64,000 nucleotides of DNA from Gordonia sp049847105 (GTDB lineage: Bacteria; Actinomycetota; Actinomycetes; Mycobacteriales; Mycobacteriaceae), in NCBI RefSeq assembly GCF_049847105.1, contig NZ_JBNCNS010000005.1:186001-250000 (forward strand), given 5' to 3'. Both the position numbers and the translations under genes were made by a program. Positions 7,636 through 16,027 of the stretch are shown here, piece after piece. A model generated the notes under the pieces. The model saw only the letters and a list, made by a program, of their open reading frames with translations, was not told the origin of the DNA and did no database searches. The stretch's first letter is position 1. The number at the start of each line of letters is the position of its first letter.

Positions 7636-9371
7636 GCTGTCCGGGGTTGTACGCGCGGTCGGCGGCCGAGACCCAGCGTCAGCACGGCGATCGCCGCGCA
7701 CATCCCGGCGAGCACCCACAGCGTGGTCTGAAACGCCCCCACGAAGCTTCGTGCCGCCACCGACCGGCCCGCCACCTGCAATTCGCGCGTGGCCTTGCCG
7801 ACCAGATCCGCGGCCATACCGGTCTGCGCCGAGGCATCGTCGCCGCACCCCGGCGCGGGTCGATCGGGATGCGGCGAGGTCAGCTGGCCGCGCGCACAGT
7901 CGGCGAATCGATCGGCCATCGGAGCACGGAACAGCGGCTCGACGGCGGTGTTCTGCAGGTCTGCCACGAGCCCAGCGCGCGCCGCGGGCACCGCGGACTG
8001 CGCTTGAGCGGCAACCTGACCGAAGAAGAACAGCGACACGACGGCCAGCCCTATCGACGCGCCGATCTGCTGAACAGTCGGCACGCATCCCGATGCCGAG
8101 CCGATGTTCGCCTCGGAGGTGTCCGACAAGATCGCCGTCTGTAGTGGCGCGACGAACAGCCCTGTGCCGATCCCGCCGACCACGAGTGGTGCGATCACGG
8201 CGGGTATCGACATCGTGCCACTGATCGGCTGGAGGGTCAGCCCGACCCAGCCCAGTCCGGCGCCGAGGACGATGGCGCCCGCACACAGTGTCCGGGCCGA
8301 GCCGATCCGTTCGACGACGGCAGGGGAGACCACGGAGCCCACCGCGCCGCCGAGAGCGAACGGCAGCGCCAACAGCCCGGTCCGCAAGGGCGAGTAGCCG
8401 AGACCGAACTGCGCCGAGATGGACACGGTGAAGAAGAATCCGGCGAACACACTGAAGAAGAGCAGTGACAGCGACAACCCGACGGAGAAGCGTCGCGACC
8501 GGAACAGATCCACCCTGAGCAGGGGGGTGCCGCCACGTGCGAGGAGGCGCCGTTCGAGGACCACGAACAGCACGAGCAGCACCACCGACACACCCATCAT
8601 CACCCAGAGCTGCGGAGGCCAATCCTGCTCACGCCCGACCGCAAGGGGATACAGCAGGAAGAACAGACCCGCGGTCGACAACACCACGCCCCGCAGGTCC
8701 AGTCGGGGTGCCGGCAGCTCACGCAGCTGCGGAAGCCTGCGCCATGCCAATCCGCACGCGATCACGCCGAGCGGGACGTTGACGAAAAAGATCGTTCGCC
8801 AACCCCACCCGAGAACGTCCGAGGTGACGAGGACACCGCCGATGACGGGTCCGAGCATGGCGGCGAGACCTGCGACCGCGCCGTAGATGCCGAAGACCAG
8901 ACCATGTCGGGTCTTGGGGAACAGCGCGGCGATGAGCGCCAACGTCTGCGCCGACATGAGGGCCGCGCTGACTCCCTGGGCGCCCCGGAACACGATCAGT
9001 TCCACCGGTCCCCGCGCCACCCCACAGAGCACCGACGTGACAGTGAATGCCAGGATCGCGGTGACGAACACCCGCCGACGACCAAGTCGGCCGCCCAGGG
9101 TTGCGGCTGTCAACAAGGTGCACGCGAATGCCAGGGTGTACACGCTGAGGACCAGGAGTTGCTCGGAGGTGGATGCTCCGAGGTCGACGGTCAGGTCCGG
9201 CAGGGCGATGTTGACGATCGTGGTGTCCAGCATCTGCATGAACAGACCGAGCAGACAGCCGGCAAGGGCCAACCAGGCTGCGCGGACCACCGGCTCGGCC
9301 GCGATCGAATCCGCGGGCACGGCATCGGCCCTCGCCATCGTGCCCAAGCGGTCGTGCGCTGTCGGGCTCAC
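7608..9371 (-). CDS. MFS drug/lipid exporter, DHA2 (14-TM) family
   Basis: 587 residues. Seen: the DHA2 signature near the N-terminus (MLDTTIVNIALPDL), motif A (LGGRLGRRRVFV), many hydrophobic segments spread over the length consistent with 14 helices, and a larger loop with paired cysteines (FADCARG, PGCGDD) before the final helices. GTG start at 9371 overlaps the stop of the upstream acyltransferase gene by four bases (GTGA), so the two are translationally coupled; an internal ATG at 9339 is an alternative. Coupling to an acyltransferase suggests export of an acylated product rather than a generic drug, but this is inference. Mycobacterial relatives of the partner usually pair with MmpL transporters instead. 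Confidence 0.88.
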   Translation of the reverse strand: MSPTAHDRLGTMARADAVPADSIAAEPVVRAAWLALAGCLLGLFMQMLDTTIVNIALPDLTVDLGASTSEQLLVLSVYTLAFACTLLTAATLGGRLGRRRVFVTAILAFTVTSVLCGVARGPVELIVFRGAQGVSAALMSAQTLALIAALFPKTRHGLVFGIYGAVAGLAAMLGPVIGGVLVTSDVLGWGWRTIFFVNVPLGVIACGLAWRRLPQLRELPAPRLDLRGVVLSTAGLFFLLYPLAVGREQDWPPQLWVMMGVSVVLLVLFVVLERRLLARGGTPLLRVDLFRSRRFSVGLSLSLLFFSVFAGFFFTVSISAQFGLGYSPLRTGLLALPFALGGAVGSVVSPAVVERIGSARTLCAGAIVLGAGLGWVGLTLQPISGTMSIPAVIAPLVVGGIGTGLFVAPLQTAILSDTSEANIGSASGCVPTVQQIGASIGLAVVSLFFFGQVAAQAQSAVPAARAGLVADLQNTAVEPLFRAPMADRFADCARGQLTSPHPDRPAPGCGDDASAQTGMAADLVGKATRELQVAGRSVAARSFVGAFQTTLWVLAGMCAAIAVLTLGLGRRPRVQPRTADDPASPER

Positions 9372-10795
9372 CGGGTCAACGCGGGGACAACCTGGTCGTA
9401 GTCGCCCTGCCTTGCAATAGTTTCCATGATCTCGATGAACTTGTCGGTATAGTCGCGCACGGATGCCCGGGCGATCTCGGTGTCGGGGTACAGAAAGGTC
9501 ATCGAGGTCTCATCCTGGAATCGGTTGATCCACATGAACACTTCCTCGCTGCTGCCCCGGTTGCCGTACAGGCATCCGTTGATGGCATCGAACATCTCGA
9601 CGCCGGGAAGCTTCCGCACGTCTATGTAGGAGATCATCGGGACCGACCAGCCGGGTTCGACATCGATGTCGTCTTCTGGCCGCACGAGTTCGAGGACCCG
9701 GTGGAAGGACACATCGGTCAGGTCTTTTCCGGCGTCGTAACTCCGGGCGGCCTGTGCGACCGCCGAGGCGAATGTGCTGTCGGGCTGCACTGTCACAGGA
9801 ACCGGGATGAGGCTGGTGAACCAGCCCACCGAGTTCAGTTCACTCCCGGCCTGCCGGGTGCTCTTGGGCGTCATGCCCAGATAGCCGGACTCACCGGTGA
9901 ACTCGGCGTAGACCAGCGCGGCGATCGCCATCAGGCCGGCGGTGACGTTTCCGCCGTTTGCCCGACACGCGTCCTCGAATCGCTGTGCCGCAGCGTCGTC
10001 GTCGAAGACTCTGGTCGTGAGATGTGCGCTGCGGGTGTGGGTGTCGGCATCCTTCCCGAGCGGTAGCGGAAAACGGGGAAGATGGCCGCCGTGAGTCGAC
10101 ACAACGTCGATCCACCGCTGGACCTGGGGAGAATTCCGAGAGAGTTCGCGCGAGATGGACCGCTCGCGCTCGCAGTAGTCGACGTAGCTTCCCACCGGCG
10201 CCAGCGGGGTGTCCATGCCGAACGCGGCATTCATGTACAAGGTCATCAGATCGACGCAGGTCATCGCCTGCGACATGCCGTCGGTGTTCAGATGATCCAC
10301 CGCGCAGTAGATGGTGAAACCGCCATCCCACTCGATTGCGCCGAACGAGAAGCAATCCCAGTCGAATGGGCCAGGTGTCTCCTGCTGTACATGCGTACGG
10401 ATTCGGGCCGGTGTCGGGAAATCGCCGTGATCGTTCCGGAGCAGGTCGATCGTCTCGGGTTCGGTCACGTGCCTGGCGATCGACCCGTCGGGCTCGACCG
10501 AGAACCAGGACCTGAACGTGTCGTGGCGGCGCAGGAAGGTGGTCAGTGCGGTGGTCAATGCCGACGGGTCCAGCTGCGCCTGGATGTCGAACGCGATCAA
10601 ACAGAGACGTGAGAACCGGAAGCCCGTGGATTGGTTGCGCCGGGCGGCGCGGAGGTACTCCTCTTGCTGGTGCGACGGGGGCACCGGATGAATTGCGGCA
10701 CGCGCTGATTCGGCGATCGATGACGGTGACGCGACCCAGCTGGTCAATCGACCCGGACGAGGGTTCCACTCGTCGATGAGCCCGAAACTTACCAT
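9368..10795 (-). CDS. PapA-like condensation-domain acyltransferase
   Basis: 475 residues of the condensation-domain superfamily. The active-site motif HxxxDG is intact at residues 168-173 (HLNTDG). The N-terminus (FGLIDEWNPRPGRLTSWVAS) resembles the start of mycobacterial PapA1/PapA2, which acylate trehalose in sulfolipid synthesis; the rest has the two-lobed fold with VGWFTSLIPVPV in the C-terminal half. No carrier protein, adenylation or polyketide synthase domain is nearby, so a free-standing acyltransferase on a sugar or glycerol acceptor is likelier than a peptide synthetase. It is coupled to an MFS exporter and divergent from an antigen-85-like esterase and a GpgS-like glycosyltransferase, which suggests glycolipid assembly. 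Acceptor and acyl donor are unknown. Confidence 0.85.
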   Translation of the reverse strand: MVSFGLIDEWNPRPGRLTSWVASPSSIAESARAAIHPVPPSHQQEEYLRAARRNQSTGFRFSRLCLIAFDIQAQLDPSALTTALTTFLRRHDTFRSWFSVEPDGSIARHVTEPETIDLLRNDHGDFPTPARIRTHVQQETPGPFDWDCFSFGAIEWDGGFTIYCAVDHLNTDGMSQAMTCVDLMTLYMNAAFGMDTPLAPVGSYVDYCERERSISRELSRNSPQVQRWIDVVSTHGGHLPRFPLPLGKDADTHTRSAHLTTRVFDDDAAAQRFEDACRANGGNVTAGLMAIAALVYAEFTGESGYLGMTPKSTRQAGSELNSVGWFTSLIPVPVTVQPDSTFASAVAQAARSYDAGKDLTDVSFHRVLELVRPEDDIDVEPGWSVPMISYIDVRKLPGVEMFDAINGCLYGNRGSSEEVFMWINRFQDETSMTFLYPDTEIARASVRDYTDKFIEIMETIARQGDYDQVVPALTR

Positions 10796-10941
10796 CTCTA
10801 ACCTCTATTCGCTGATTGCGGATGGAGCGGTGGCTCGCCCGTGGGCTGCCGCACTGAAGCATGAGATCCCGAAACGAGACCCAACCGGACGGACTGGAAT
10901 GTCAATCCCTCCCAGAGCATCCACCCATGAAAGGTCTTGGC

Positions 10942-10963
10942 TGTCAACAATTTTAATTGGACA
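10942..10963. promoter_or_regulatory. AT-rich imperfect palindrome in the divergent glycolipid intergenic region
   Basis: Inner arms CAATT and AATTG (10948-10959) around a TT centre, with outer TGTC (10942-10945) and GACA (10960-10963). It is markedly AT-rich for this genome and sits in the 275-bp gap between the divergent acyltransferase and esterase genes, where an operator could control both sides. No regulator gene lies next to it. Confidence 0.4.
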
Positions 10964-11070
10964 AAGGTCCCAGTCATCCGTACTGTCGTGGGGCTGGACA
11001 GCGGGGCGGTGTTGCGGCACACTCCAATCGTCGACACCGAGTCGGGTGTTTCTGCGATGGGGGTGACAAG

Positions 11071-12111
11071 GTGGACCAGCCCGGAACGGGGCCTTCGGTC
11101 TCGCGTGCCAAGCGGGTCGCTGTAAGGGGAGTGGCGGCGGCGGCCGCAATGGCGTGTGTCGCCCTGGCGGGGCAGTTGATGCCGGCGATGTCGTCGGCGG
11201 CTCCGTTGGGCGCGACGATCGTTGCCGAACATGTCCGGCCGACCCACGAGATCGATCTCACGGTGCGCTCACCTGCGATGCGTAGGTCGTTGTCCGTCAA
11301 GGTGATTCCCGCGTCCGGCGGTGGTCCCGCGCCGACTCTCTATCTGTTGAACGGAGCTGCCGGAGGTGAGGGCGGGAGCAGCTGGTTCGACCAGACCGAC
11401 ATCCGATCGTTCTTCGCTGACCAGCATGTCAATGTCGTCGTACCGATGGGAGGTGCTGCGAGCTACTTCACGGACTGGAAGCGTCCGGATCCCACTCTGG
11501 GGTACCAGAAGTGGGCCACCTTTCTGACCGACGAGCTCCCCCGCGCCATCGACAAGCGGTTTGACGCCAACGGACGCAACGCAATTGCCGGCATCTCCAT
11601 GGCTGGAACATCGGTCTTCCAGCTGTCGCTCCACGCTCCGCAGCTCTACCGCGCGATCGGTTCCTTCAGCGGGTGCGCGCAGACCAGCGACCCACTCGGA
11701 CAAGCCGTCGTCCGGATGGTGGTGGAGGGTCGCGGCGGCGGGAACACTCTCAACATGTGGGGGCCGTCCACCGACCCGGCCTGGCGGGCGAACGATCCGT
11801 ACCTGCACGTCGACAAGTTCCGCGGCAAGTCCGTCTACGTCTCCAACGGTTCGGGTACGCCCGGCCGCTACGACACGATCAACGGGCCGGGCATCGACGG
11901 CAGCGGCAGCAAACTGTTCGACCAGCTCGCAGTCGGTGCGGTCATCGAGACCGCGACCGGCGAATGCACCCGCAACCTCCAGCGACGGATGCGCGAACAA
12001 GGGGTGCCCGCGACCTTCCACCTGTACGAAGGCGGCACGCACGCCTGGCCGTACTGGCAGGACGAACTGCACCGGGCGTGGCCGCAGTTCCGACGGGCGC
12101 TCGCCGCGTGA
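11071..12111 (+). CDS. Secreted antigen-85/mycolyltransferase-type esterase
   Basis: About 346 residues from GTG 11071; the frame is open further upstream but without protein character. Seen: a signal peptide (basic SRAKRVAVRG, then an Ala-rich core ending MSSAAPLGA), and an alpha/beta-hydrolase fold with a WFDQTDIRSFF segment like antigen 85, nucleophile elbow GISMAGTSVF (Ser) and a C-terminal catalytic His in GGTHAWPYWQDEL. The family transfers mycolic acids to trehalose or arabinogalactan outside the membrane; some members are plain esterases. It is coupled to the next gene by a GTGA overlap and divergent from a PapA-like acyltransferase, so a role in finishing or remodelling the glycolipid made by this block is plausible. 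Confidence 0.85.
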   Translation: MDQPGTGPSVSRAKRVAVRGVAAAAAMACVALAGQLMPAMSSAAPLGATIVAEHVRPTHEIDLTVRSPAMRRSLSVKVIPASGGGPAPTLYLLNGAAGGEGGSSWFDQTDIRSFFADQHVNVVVPMGGAASYFTDWKRPDPTLGYQKWATFLTDELPRAIDKRFDANGRNAIAGISMAGTSVFQLSLHAPQLYRAIGSFSGCAQTSDPLGQAVVRMVVEGRGGGNTLNMWGPSTDPAWRANDPYLHVDKFRGKSVYVSNGSGTPGRYDTINGPGIDGSGSKLFDQLAVGAVIETATGECTRNLQRRMREQGVPATFHLYEGGTHAWPYWQDELHRAWPQFRRALAA

Positions 12112-13133
12112 CGGCCCGTCGTCACGACCCCGGCGGGGTTGCCGCGGACGGTTCGGCCGCGATGGACCGTGATTCGATGACGATTGCCGCCATGCAGGGC
12201 TCGGCGACCTGGCTGGAATCGAACACGTGGGAGCGGCCCGACTGGACAGTTGACGACTTGATCGCCCGCAAGGACGGTCGGTCTATCTCGGTGGTGCTGC
12301 CCGCCCTCGATGAGGAGCGGACTGTCGGGTCCGTCATCGCGAGCATCATGCCCCTCGTGGGTGGGCTCGTCGACGAGGTCGTCGTCGTCGACTCCGGGTC
12401 GTCGGACGCCACCATGGCCCGCGCGGAGGCCGCGGGGGCACGTGTGGAGAGCCGGGAGTCGGCGTTGCCGGAAGTGACGCCGCTGCCGGGCAAGGGTGAG
12501 GTCCTGTGGCGGTCGCTGGCGACGACGGTCGGCGACATTGTGGTCTACATCGACAGTGACCTGGTCGATCCCGATCCGATGTATGTTCCCAGTCTCGTCG
12601 GTCCGCTGCTGATGGTGCCCGAGTTGCAGCTGGTCAAGGGCTACTACCGACGGCCACTCCTGGGATCGGGCGGGATCGATCCGACCGGTGGTGGGCGTGT
12701 CACCGAACTCGTGGTGCGCCCTCTGGTCTCTGCCCTGAGACCAGAGCTGTCCGCCCTGATCCAGCCGTTGGCGGGTGAATACGCCGGAACGCGCGAGCTG
12801 CTGACATCGATCCCGTTCGCCCCCGGTTACGGCGTGGAGATCGGTATCGTCCTCGACACGCTGAGCCGGTACGGGATGGATGCGATCGGTCAGGTCAATC
12901 TCGGGACCAGAATCCATCGGAACCGCCCTCTCCGTGAGCTGGGGCCGATGTCCCGCCAGATCATCGCGACGATGATGAGCCGGCTCGGGATCGAGGATTC
13001 GGGGAGTCCTCTCACCCAGTTCCTGATGGAGGGCGACGGGCACTCGGTCCGGCGTGCCTATCCGGTCCTCGACGATCGGCCTCCGATGCGGCTGGTGCCG
13101 GGACGCACCCTGGCCGACGTCGGCGCTCACTGA
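12108..13133 (+). CDS. gpgS: Glucosyl-3-phosphoglycerate synthase-like glycosyltransferase (GT81)
   Basis: 341 residues if the coupled GTG at 12108 is used; ATG codons at 12162 and 12177 would give 323 or 318 residues, closer to the M. tuberculosis enzyme. Seen: the GT-A nucleotide-sugar start SVVLPALDEERTVGSVIASI, the metal-binding DSD in VVYIDSDLVDP, the family-specific TGGGRVTELVVRPL, APGYGVEIGIVLDTL and RIHRNRPLREL. The family moves glucose from UDP-glucose to 3-phosphoglycerate, the first step to glucosylglycerate and methylglucose lipopolysaccharide. In mycobacteria gpgS sits elsewhere (Rv1208), so this may be a paralogue with a different acceptor. Coupling to the esterase and nearness to an acyltransferase suggest an acylated glucosylglycerate-type lipid. 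Confidence 0.87.
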   Translation: MTARRHDPGGVAADGSAAMDRDSMTIAAMQGSATWLESNTWERPDWTVDDLIARKDGRSISVVLPALDEERTVGSVIASIMPLVGGLVDEVVVVDSGSSDATMARAEAAGARVESRESALPEVTPLPGKGEVLWRSLATTVGDIVVYIDSDLVDPDPMYVPSLVGPLLMVPELQLVKGYYRRPLLGSGGIDPTGGGRVTELVVRPLVSALRPELSALIQPLAGEYAGTRELLTSIPFAPGYGVEIGIVLDTLSRYGMDAIGQVNLGTRIHRNRPLRELGPMSRQIIATMMSRLGIEDSGSPLTQFLMEGDGHSVRRAYPVLDDRPPMRLVPGRTLADVGAH

Positions 13134-13269
13134 CCGCGCACGTCACACCGTCCGCCGGGGTGCTCTGCGTCGGCCGTCTCTCCCTGCGAACGGGCGCGCC
13201 GACCGCTCTTTGCCGGACCTCTCGTCGAGGGACGTACGATGTTCACCGAACCGACGAGTGAGGATGTTG

Positions 13270-14010
13270 ATGAGCGAAACCCCCGACATGCAGCAGTCCG
13301 AACGTCACGGCTACCGTCGCGTGCTTCTCAAACTCGGGGGTGAGATGTTCGGCGGCGGCGAGGTCGGTCTCGATCCCGACGTGGTGGCAACCGTCGCCGA
13401 CCAGATCGCCGAGGTGGTCGGATCGGGAGTACAGGTTGCGGTCGTCATCGGCGGTGGCAACTTCTTCCGAGGCGCCGAACTCCAGCAGCGTGGCCTCGAC
13501 CGATCCCGGTCGGATTACATGGGCATGCTCGGTACGGTGATGAATTGTCTCGCCTTACAGGACTTTCTGGAGAAGCGTGGCGTGAGCACCCGCGTCCAGA
13601 CCGCCATCTCGATGGGCCAGGTGGCCGAGCCCTATCTGCCGCTGAGGGCGCAGCGCCATCTGGAGAAGGGTCGGGTGGTGATCTTCGGTGCAGGCATGGG
13701 GATGCCGTATTTCTCCACCGACACCACGGCCGCCCAGCGGGCCCTGGAGATCAAGGCCGAGGTCGTGTTGATGGCGAAGGGAGTCGACGGCATCTACGAC
13801 GCCGACCCCCGGATCGTCCCGGATGCGACCATGTTCACCGAGGTCACCCATCGCGAGGTGCTCGACAAGGAACTCAAGGTCGCCGACGCGACCGCGTTCA
13901 GTCTGTGTATGGACAACAAGATGCCGATCCTGGTGTTCAATCTGCTGGAGGAGGGCAACATCGCCCGGGCAGTCGCAGGCAAGCGAATCGGCACCCTGGT
14001 GGCAACGTAG
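13270..14010 (+). CDS. pyrH: UMP kinase
   Basis: 246 residues from ATG 13270, chosen because a GTGAGGA site lies 5 nt before it; an ATG two codons upstream is possible. Makes UDP from UMP. Seen: the amino-acid-kinase motifs VLLKLGGEMFGG, VVIGGGNFFRGAELQQ and the acceptor segment GMGMPYFSTDTTAAQRALE, then MAKGVDGIYDADPR. Followed by frr and cdsA in the order conserved in nearly all actinobacteria. Confidence 0.96.
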   Translation: MSETPDMQQSERHGYRRVLLKLGGEMFGGGEVGLDPDVVATVADQIAEVVGSGVQVAVVIGGGNFFRGAELQQRGLDRSRSDYMGMLGTVMNCLALQDFLEKRGVSTRVQTAISMGQVAEPYLPLRAQRHLEKGRVVIFGAGMGMPYFSTDTTAAQRALEIKAEVVLMAKGVDGIYDADPRIVPDATMFTEVTHREVLDKELKVADATAFSLCMDNKMPILVFNLLEEGNIARAVAGKRIGTLVAT

Positions 14011-14077
14011 TCATGACGGCTCGCGCTCTCATGACGTGCACCAATCCGAACCCGTATCGAGTAGAAGTGGGACGACG

Positions 14078-14635
14078 ATGATCGACGACGCGCTGCTGGA
14101 CGCCGAAGAGAAGATGGAGAAGGCGGTCGGCGTCGCCAAGGACGACATGGGCTCGATTCGCACCGGCCGTGCCAATCCGGCGATGTTCAACAAGGTCAAC
14201 ATCGAGTACTACGGTGCGCTCACCCCGGTCACCCAGGTGGCGAGCATCAACACGCCGGAGGCCAGGATGGTGGTGATCAAGCCCTACGAGCCCTCCACGC
14301 TGCGTGACATCGAGACGGCGATCCGGAACTCGGACCTCGGCGTGAACCCGACCAACGACGGCACGATCATCCGTGTCGCGATCCCTCAGCTCACCGAGGA
14401 ACGGCGTCGCGAACTCGTGAAGCAGGCCAAGGGTAAGGGCGAGGACGCGAAGGTGGCCATCCGCAACGTCCGCCGGAAGGCCGTCGACGAACTCAAGCGC
14501 ATCCAGAAGGACGGCGAGGCCGGCGAGGACGAGGTGAACCGCGCCGAGAAGGAACTCGACAAGACGACCGGCGGCTACGTCACACAGGTCGACGACCTGG
14601 TGAAGCACAAAGAGAACGAATTGCTCGAAGTGTGA
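14078..14635 (+). CDS. frr: Ribosome recycling factor
   Basis: 185 residues. With EF-G it splits post-termination ribosomes. Seen: the N-terminal helix with IRTGRANPAMFNKV, LTPVTQVASINTPEARM in the second domain, and the long C-terminal helices (RRELVKQAKGKGEDAKVAIR). The start ATG at 14078 follows GAAGTGGGA. The last four bases are shared with the cdsA GTG start. Confidence 0.97.
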   Translation: MIDDALLDAEEKMEKAVGVAKDDMGSIRTGRANPAMFNKVNIEYYGALTPVTQVASINTPEARMVVIKPYEPSTLRDIETAIRNSDLGVNPTNDGTIIRVAIPQLTEERRRELVKQAKGKGEDAKVAIRNVRRKAVDELKRIQKDGEAGEDEVNRAEKELDKTTGGYVTQVDDLVKHKENELLEV

Positions 14636-15585
14636 GCACTGACCCAACCCACGCGTCTATACCGGAAGTGATGGCCACCGAATCCTCCGCGAACACGCCG
14701 CCTGCGGACGGCGGCGAGGGTTCGGGGACCCCTGCCGAGGCCGTTTCCGGGGAACCTGCTCCCAAGAAGTCGCGGGCCGGCCGAAATCTTCCCGCGGCGA
14801 TCGCAGTCGGCGGGTCTCTCGGTGTCTCGATCATTCTGATCCTGATCTTCGCGCCGAAGATCTGGTACGGCGTGGTGGCCGTTGCGTTCGCGATCGCGAC
14901 GTGGGAGGTGACCAAGCGGCTGCGCGACGGCGGCTTCCAGGTGGCGCTGTGGCCGTTGCTGATCGGCGGCCAGGCGATCATCTGGTCGAGCTGGCCCTGG
15001 GCGCAGACCGGAGTGCTCACGGCCTTCGCGGCGACGGTGCTGATCCTGATGGTCTGGATGCTGCTGGCTCAGGGAATCGGTCATGCACCCGAGAACTATC
15101 TCCGAAACCTGGCCGCGAGTGTGTTCGTCCTGGCATGGTTGCCGTTGCTCGCGTCGTTCGGCGCTCAGATGGTGGTGCAGGACGACGGCGCGGCCCGGGT
15201 GGCGACGTTGATGGTGGTGGTGGTGTGCTCCGACGTCGGCGGTTATGCGGCGGGCGTGTTGTTCGGCAAGCACGCGATGGCGCCCGCCATCAGCCCGAAG
15301 AAGTCCTGGGAGGGGCTCGTCGGATCACTGGTCGTCGGTACGACGGGCGCAATCTGCTGCGTGGTCTTCTTCCTCGACACCCACTGGTGGGTCGGCGCGA
15401 TCCTCGGTCCGGTGCTGGTCGTCTGCGCAACGCTCGGTGATCTGGTCGAATCCCAGGTCAAACGAGATCTCGGCATCAAGGACATGGGCACGTTGCTGCC
15501 GGGACACGGTGGCATCATGGACCGTCTCGACTCGCTGCTGCCGTCGGCGTTCATCGTGTGGGCGGTCCTGACGGCGCTGCTCTGA
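14632..15585 (+). CDS. cdsA: Phosphatidate cytidylyltransferase (CDP-diacylglycerol synthase)
   Basis: 317 residues; the GTG start overlaps the frr stop (GTGA). Makes CDP-diacylglycerol for phosphatidylinositol, cardiolipin and other phospholipids. Seen: a hydrophilic Ala/Pro/Glu-rich N-terminal ~50 residues, about eight membrane segments, and the C-terminal family signature with SQVKRDLGIKDMG and GHGGIMDRLDS. The convergent LapA-like gene follows after a short terminator. Confidence 0.95.
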   Translation: MSTDPTHASIPEVMATESSANTPPADGGEGSGTPAEAVSGEPAPKKSRAGRNLPAAIAVGGSLGVSIILILIFAPKIWYGVVAVAFAIATWEVTKRLRDGGFQVALWPLLIGGQAIIWSSWPWAQTGVLTAFAATVLILMVWMLLAQGIGHAPENYLRNLAASVFVLAWLPLLASFGAQMVVQDDGAARVATLMVVVVCSDVGGYAAGVLFGKHAMAPAISPKKSWEGLVGSLVVGTTGAICCVVFFLDTHWWVGAILGPVLVVCATLGDLVESQVKRDLGIKDMGTLLPGHGGIMDRLDSLLPSAFIVWAVLTALL

Positions 15586-15588
15586 CCT

Positions 15589-15618
15589 GCAGGCCGCTGC
15601 TGCGTGCTCGCGGCCTGC
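15589..15618. terminator. Terminator between cdsA and the LapA-like gene
   Basis: GCAGGCCGC (15589-15597) pairs with GCGGCCTGC (15610-15618) across a 12-nt loop. On the plus strand a TTTTT run follows at 15624-15628, inside the last codons of the opposite gene. It fits a rho-independent terminator for the pyrH-frr-cdsA unit. Confidence 0.6.
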
Positions 15619-15619
15619 G

Positions 15620-15997
15620 CTACTTTTTGGCCTTGCGCATCGCTCGGCTCATCTGCAACATGCGCAGGCCGCCGGCCAGCGCGACGATGAGTGCTCCGGC
15701 GATCGCCGCGATGAGAAGGCTCACACCCAGCGGCAGGTTGACCTCCCAGAAGATCAACGTGATCCGCTGCGAGTCGAGGTTCTGCAGGATGAAGACAAGC
15801 AGCAGCACCGTGATGACCGCACCGATCACCAGGCCGATGAAAGTCGCACGGGTGCGCGTGTGTTCGACGTTTTTCACCTTCGTGCGGAGCTCGTCACGTT
15901 CGTCGAGCAGCGCCTGGTGATCTCGATCCAGGTCGGCATCCGCCGGGGGCAGATCGCCCGGTGTCACCTCGGGTCGCTGCGGATCAGGTGTCGTCAT
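15620..15997 (-). CDS. LapA-domain (DUF1049) small membrane protein
   Basis: 125 residues: a charged N-terminal ~50 residues (LDRDHQALLDERDELRTKVK, likely helical), then two hydrophobic segments (ATFIGLVIGAVITVLLLVFI and LGVSLLIAAIAGALIVALAG) separated by the family's NLDSQRITLIFWEVNLPL loop, and a basic tail. Relatives of LapA assist lipopolysaccharide assembly in Gram-negatives; the function in actinobacteria is not established. Its ATG is only 30 bp from the divergent rlmN ATG, so the two promoters must overlap or one transcript must be leaderless. Confidence 0.85.
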   Translation of the reverse strand: MTTPDPQRPEVTPGDLPPADADLDRDHQALLDERDELRTKVKNVEHTRTRATFIGLVIGAVITVLLLVFILQNLDSQRITLIFWEVNLPLGVSLLIAAIAGALIVALAGGLRMLQMSRAMRKAKK

Positions 15998-16007
15998 GTA
16001 CCTATCA

Positions 16008-16025
16008 TGACATGCGACAATGTCA
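16008..16025. promoter_or_regulatory. Palindrome in the 30-bp lapA-like/rlmN divergent gap
   Basis: TGACAT (16008-16013) and ATGTCA (16020-16025) surround a 6-nt spacer. It fills most of the gap between two divergent ATG codons. A TTGACA hexamer on the minus strand (16021-16026 complement) is part of it. It may be an operator or simply overlapping promoter elements. Confidence 0.35.
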
Positions 16026-16027
16026 AC

